64,000 nucleotides of DNA from Ecdyonurus torrentis (taxonomy: Eukaryota; Arthropoda; Insecta; Ephemeroptera; Heptageniidae): contig OX439134.1 of assembly GCA_949318235.1 (NCBI GenBank), positions 15,962,091-16,026,090 on the forward strand, written 5' to 3'. The notes below the pieces were generated by a model. It did not search any database. It saw only the letters and a program-made list of their open reading frames with translations, and was not told the origin of the DNA. Of the stretch, positions 58,901 to 64,000 are shown piece by piece (positions within the stretch are counted from its first letter, which is position 1; each line of letters opens with the position of its first letter). The position numbers and the translations under genes are program-made.

Positions 58901-60133
58901 TAATGTTTATATCTTGCCTTTTTATTTTTAATATAATAATAAATAATAAAAAAAATCTATCTTTATTACTAAAACATAAGTATATAAACACAAAGATAGC
59001 AACTACAAATAAAAAATGACACTCCTTCCTTCTTTTATTTTAATTATTAAAAAGAATTAAAACTGGAGGCACTAGTTTAATCTACATAACTTATATAATA
59101 ATATATTATATAATTAATTAATTAAAAAAATTACATGAACAAAATGAAAAAAAATTATAAATGTTGTGCTAAATTGATGTTAAAAAAAAAAATGCAAATT
59201 GTTAAGAAAAAAAATGCATGATTTGGTGTTTAAAATAGGGGTAGTTTTTATCATATTAGAAAAAAACAAATAAATGCTTGCTAGGTATTGCTATAATTAT
59301 TTTCTTTGGCTCAAATTTAAATGGTACAAACTGCCCCCACTCCAATTTAAAAAAAATTTTGGTATCAATATCGATAAAAAAAATCAGGAGTAAATATTTC
59401 TAGATATTGAACCAAAAGGATTTATATATATATTATATTATAAAATTTGATGTACAGATTGTAAGATTTGCTTGTGATAAAATGACTGGTAGGCCTTTAC
59501 CAACCATTTTTTTTTTTCGTTTATTTTTAATTTATTATTTTCTATTAAAATATAATAGAAATTTATATTTAAAAAAAATCATCATGATTAATGTTAAAAA
59601 AAAAGGATAATCAAGGTATTTTTTTTGTCGTTTTCGTTAAATATCTACAATGATCAGTATTAAAAATATTTTAGAAAACCTTTTTTTATTTACAAGAAAA
59701 AAAAATTTGGAGAAAAAAAATATTTTCCATAATAAAATTTAAAATAATTTAACAACATTTTTGTAATTAAAAAAAATTGGCACTTATTAAAAAAAAGGGT
59801 AAAGGAAAACTAAGAAGACAAAAAAAATTCAAAATTGTGGCACCAGTTAATTTTATTGGAGTCCATTATAATGCATTACAAATTATTAAAGTACAGTAAT
59901 TTAAAAAAAAAAAACTGGTGCCACAATGGTTCTAACCAATGTAACAAATTTATAGGTGTGTTTATTTTAAATGTTAAAAAAAAAACTGGTGTACTAAATA
60001 TTAATTAAAAAAAATATATATAAACAAAGTTTACTGATGTATACAGTGAAACAACACAAAAAATAAACCATCAATAAAAAAAAAAGTAATTAATATGAGT
60101 TTTATTTAACAAAATAATACATTTTTTTAATTA
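58901..60133. other. Gap between convergent DYNLL and COQ5 genes
   Basis: Very AT-rich, with many short A runs. It probably holds the ends of both 3'UTRs. A small imperfect mirror around AACTGGTGCCACAATGG (59914) and AAAATTGTGGCACCAGTTAA (59830) was noted. No gene. Confidence 0.5.
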
Positions 60134-60235
<102 letters not shown>

Positions 60236-60408
60236 CTATAAAAAAAGAGGGGTTTTAGTATTATATTTCCATTAAAAAACATGCAAAAGTGGTAAAAAAA
60301 CAACAACCAACCTAGAAATAACTAATGGACGAAAGTTTAAAGCTACTAATAGTTAAAGTCAAAAATAATTCCAGCCTAAATAAATAATATCAACATTATT
60401 ATTTACTT

Positions 60409-60775
60409 TAAAGAGGAAGTTCATAGGTTACAACATGGCTTCTTCAATGTTAGATAATGAGAAGAACTGTTCATAAACTCACATATGATGACCCAAAGCC
60501 CTTCGGTAGCCCCTTGAACTTGCACTCATCCGGCGAGATATGCAACCCGCTACAACATTTTCTATAGTAAAGTCGTAACTATGACGTAAAATATATGGGA
60601 CGGGTTGCATATCTCGCAGGATGGTCACGAATTTGCGGGGCTACGGAAGGGCTTTGTTTGGGTAATCATATATGTAAGTTTATGAACAGTTCTTCTCATA
60701 ATCTAACATTGAAGAAGGCATGATATAACCCGAGGAGGTTCAGGGGTTATTATAACCCCTGAACCTCCTCTTTAA
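60409..60775. mobile_element. Fold-back TTAA-ended MITE, family L
   Basis: TTAAAGAGGAAGTTCATAGG and GAACCTCCTCTTTAA form the ends. TTCTTCAATGTTAGATAATG and CATAATCTAACATTGAAGAA pair, as do CCCTTCGGTAGCCCC and GGGGCTACGGAAGGG. A nested palindrome GGTTCAGGGGTTAT/ATAACCCCTGAACC lies near the right end. It lies within the COQ5 gene body, about 170 bp from its last exon. Confidence 0.8.
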
Positions 60776-61892
60776 AATATAGTTAAAATGTAATTATAAA
60801 ATGTTATTTTAATAGGGTTATAAAGGATTACAAAACACCATGCAGTATAGAAGTAGAATATCAGGCCAAGGAAGGTTAAAATTACAATTTACGTCTACAG
60901 CAAATAAGCCTCCCAATAAAGCAGCAAAGATGGATTGCTCGAGAGTAGACAAAAGTTTCCGAAATATTTGTATTATGCAACCCGTAACCACACTGCTATC
61001 TTTATGAGAAAACGTAGCGGCCGTCGCAGCCTCGCTCTTAACTTTTGTCCAGAGGTGTACAACGATATAAAAGCTTACTCTATTGCATTATAAAAATATC
61101 ATGAATTTGTAAGAAGGATTATGTCAATAATTGAAGGCAATCGAGAAAAAAAATAATCATACACAGTTTGTGTCCGAAAATTATAAACGTCAAAAACAAC
61201 AACAACGACAGCAACAACAACTTATAGTTCTATAAACCGTATACCCATACAGTGTATTAAATATAATTATATTATATGGCCTGTAGGCCCTGTAAAACAC
61301 TACTGTAAGATTTGAAGTCTAAAATATTTGTATTTTTTTGTAATCTACTTCCTTCTCCATGAAGCAGAAAGCGATCAGAATAACAATAAGAAGTGCAAAA
61401 AGAAAAAGTATATAATATTACCCGATGTACAGAATAAATTTTTTTAAAATTGATTGTAAATTCAACTACTCTCTCTCTCCTCCTCTCTCCTCTCTCTCTC
61501 TCTCATTCTCTCTCTATTTTATTGAAGCACTTCAATAAAATTTATAATTAAATATCTAACTAGCAATAATTAAATAAAAGAATTTTTTATGTTTCTAAAT
61601 ATATTTTCTCTTCTTTCTATCGTGTCTGATTTAAAATAACATTTTAGAAAAAAAAATGCAGCAAATTAATCTAACGTAATATAAAATACAATTAATATCA
61701 TAAAAGGTATAAATTTTAGAATTCTATTAAAAAATTAGGCTTATTCTAATTAAAAGGTTTTTGTATGTGATTAGCAAAGTGAAATTTGAGAAAAGCAGCG
61801 TCTCTCTAAAATACTTTTTGACATTGTGGTTCACGCGATATCACAGTCGAGTACACCATACATTTATAAAAGCGGGTCGACTACTCACCCTT

Positions 61893-62149
<257 letters not shown>

Positions 62150-62274
62150 ATATTATATATATTAACACATACTTATAGACTGTATAGGGAGTATATTTTT
62201 GCTCACATAACTAATCAATATTCGGTATTAAAGTTTAGCTTTGAGTTGAGTTGACAAAATACAAACCTAATTTT

Positions 62275-62317
<43 letters not shown>

Positions 62318-62762
62318 GAAGCCAATATAATATTATACTCTCTCTTTTTTTCCATCGATTTTTTTTAAATGACATCTATACCTTATTATAACATTTTTCT
62401 TTTATAAAAAAAATTAAATTTTCTTTACTTTTTCCTTTTATTTATAAATCGTTTCACGTGTTTCTTAAAAAAAAAAAAAAAAAAAAAACTGTTGTGGTTA
62501 CTTTTTGTAAATATTTTTCTAAACATTTTAATGAGGTTTGCCATTTTTAATTAATTATCTTCTTTTTGATAGTTTATAGTAACCATTACTAATAAGTAAT
62601 AAGCTCTTTATTTATGTCTTGTCAAATTATAAATATTTGTAAAAAAAAAAAAAAAAATCATAAAAAATCATAAAAAAGAATAAACAAGTGTCTCATGATT
62701 ATACAATCCTGCATACCTAACAAAATGGTAAATAGAAGTAAATTAAAATGTTTTCATTGATG

Positions 62763-62765
<3 letters not shown>

Positions 62766-62803
<38 letters not shown>

Positions 62804-62805
62804 CT

Positions 62806-62874
<69 letters not shown>
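62766..62874. repeat. Interrupted (CT)n microsatellite
   Basis: About 110 bp with the same kind of CTCC interruptions as the 61895 tract, suggesting related history or repeated slippage. Confidence 0.95.
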
Positions 62875-62875
<1 letters not shown>

Positions 62876-63237
62876 TTTTAACAGGTTATTTTTTGTTTTT
62901 ATGTTAACAATATAAAACTAAAAGATCAATTGTTCATATATATTAATTGAAATTTAATTTTTAAAGTGAAAACCTGTAAATTCTAAGAAAATATATATCT
63001 TATCTGGTAGCTAAAATCGAAACTTTTACTTAAAAATATAACTAAATCGGAGCTATATCCTAGATACGCATGTAATTAAAAAAATAATAATAAAAAAAAA
63101 AAACGTGGAATATTTACGACCACACAATTTCTTCAAGTATTACGTGATCAACGATCAAAATGAATTTTTGTTCATTCACTTTAAATTTCAATTAAAATAT
63201 ACATTTAGCGACCACTAACTTATAAAGGACACAAACA

Positions 63238-63515
63238 GAGGGAGACTTTTTTTATTGCATTTTCTGAAAGAGGACATCATACTGAATCGATTAACGTGAC
63301 TTTTTGTAATTTTTGAGTTTATTAAGTATTTTTAATTAATTTTTGAAAATCGTGAAATTGACTTGTGAGTAACTTTTGTATGAGAGTATATGCAAAATTT
63401 ACTGACCGTAACGTCATATTGCGACATTAAAAATTGTTTAATTATACTTAATGAACTGCTCAAAATTTACAAAATCTTACGTCAATCGATTCAATATGAA
63501 AAAAAACAAAATTTA
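63238..63515. mobile_element. Fold-back MITE, family C, copy 4
   Basis: GAGGACATCATACTGAATCG, TTTTTGAGTTTATTAAG and TAATGAACTGCTCAAAATT match family C blocks. The terminal TAATGAGGAA motif is eroded. Confidence 0.6.
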
Positions 63516-63930
63516 TTGTTAATATGTACGAGTTATAAATAGCTTTAGGTATTGGAATTTAATAAATGGCATTATTAAATAAATACAAATTAGTATCATA
63601 AACAACATAGTTGTACTGGAGTTAATTAAATTATCAAGAATTATGGATTTGAAATGCGAAGAATGTAATCACAGAAAGTTTCACATTATTTCAAATTAAA
63701 TTTCAATTTGTAAAAGAAGCATATTTTACACAAAATTTATAATTAATAACTAGTTAGTCAATAATTATTATATGGTTTATAAGTATATAAATATGTAAAT
63801 TAATTAAAAAACAAAAACATAACACACTGTGATTAGAATGTTACGTTATATTTTATTGTATTTGTAACAGAAATACATTGGAAATACTATTAAAAAAAAA
63901 AGAAAAGAAAAAAAAAAAAAGAAAAAAAAA

Positions 63931-63965
<35 letters not shown>

Positions 63966-64000
63966 GCTAGAAATGTAGAACATTCAATTATGGGGAGCAA

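Overview
This is a eukaryotic, clearly metazoan, nuclear window: very AT-rich, with GT-AG introns, long low-complexity tracts, microsatellites and many short inverted-repeat elements. The species cannot be fixed from the sequence. The gene content and SRSF-DYNLL-COQ5 order point to a non-vertebrate animal, probably a marine invertebrate. No bacterial, plasmid or organellar features were seen.

Layout. 1-11.9 kb: no gene found, only AT-rich DNA and repeats. 11.9-34.1 kb: a head-to-tail array of four ORAI-type (CRAC channel) units on the + strand, at 11894-16083, 21153-23421, 27208-31345/31405 and 32195-34072. All CDS introns are phase 0. Units 3 and 4 can be read as one gene: unit 3 ends in a splice donor in frame with the second core exon of unit 4, and unit 4 has no visible start exon of its own. 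The product would be a natural two-channel-domain ORAI of about 952 aa. The paralogues differ at pore, gating and STIM-coupling positions that are highly conserved in other ORAI proteins. 34.1-40.3 kb: intergenic repeats. 40.3-45.3 kb: an SRSF1/SRSF9-type splicing factor on the - strand in four exons. 47.8-58.9 kb: a dynein light chain LC8 (DYNLL) gene on the + strand, with a probable non-coding first exon near 47.9-48.0 kb and coding exons at 55450 and 58214. 60.1 kb: the last coding exon of COQ5 on the - strand; the rest of that gene lies beyond the window.

The order and orientation SRSF(-), DYNLL(+), COQ5(-) match human 12q24.31 (SRSF9, DYNLL1, COQ5), and human ORAI1 lies on the same chromosome band. 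The window therefore looks like a piece of an old animal linkage block in which ORAI has expanded locally.

The mobile DNA is mostly non-coding MITE-like elements. Several families with unrelated interiors share ends of the form TTAAAG...CTTTAA. One nested insertion at 43.1-43.5 kb, with uninterrupted relatives elsewhere in the window, shows that one family duplicates TTAA on insertion. A perfect 220-bp palindrome sits in the last SRSF intron before exon 3, and a roughly 1.1-kb fold-back lies upstream of DYNLL coding exon 1.
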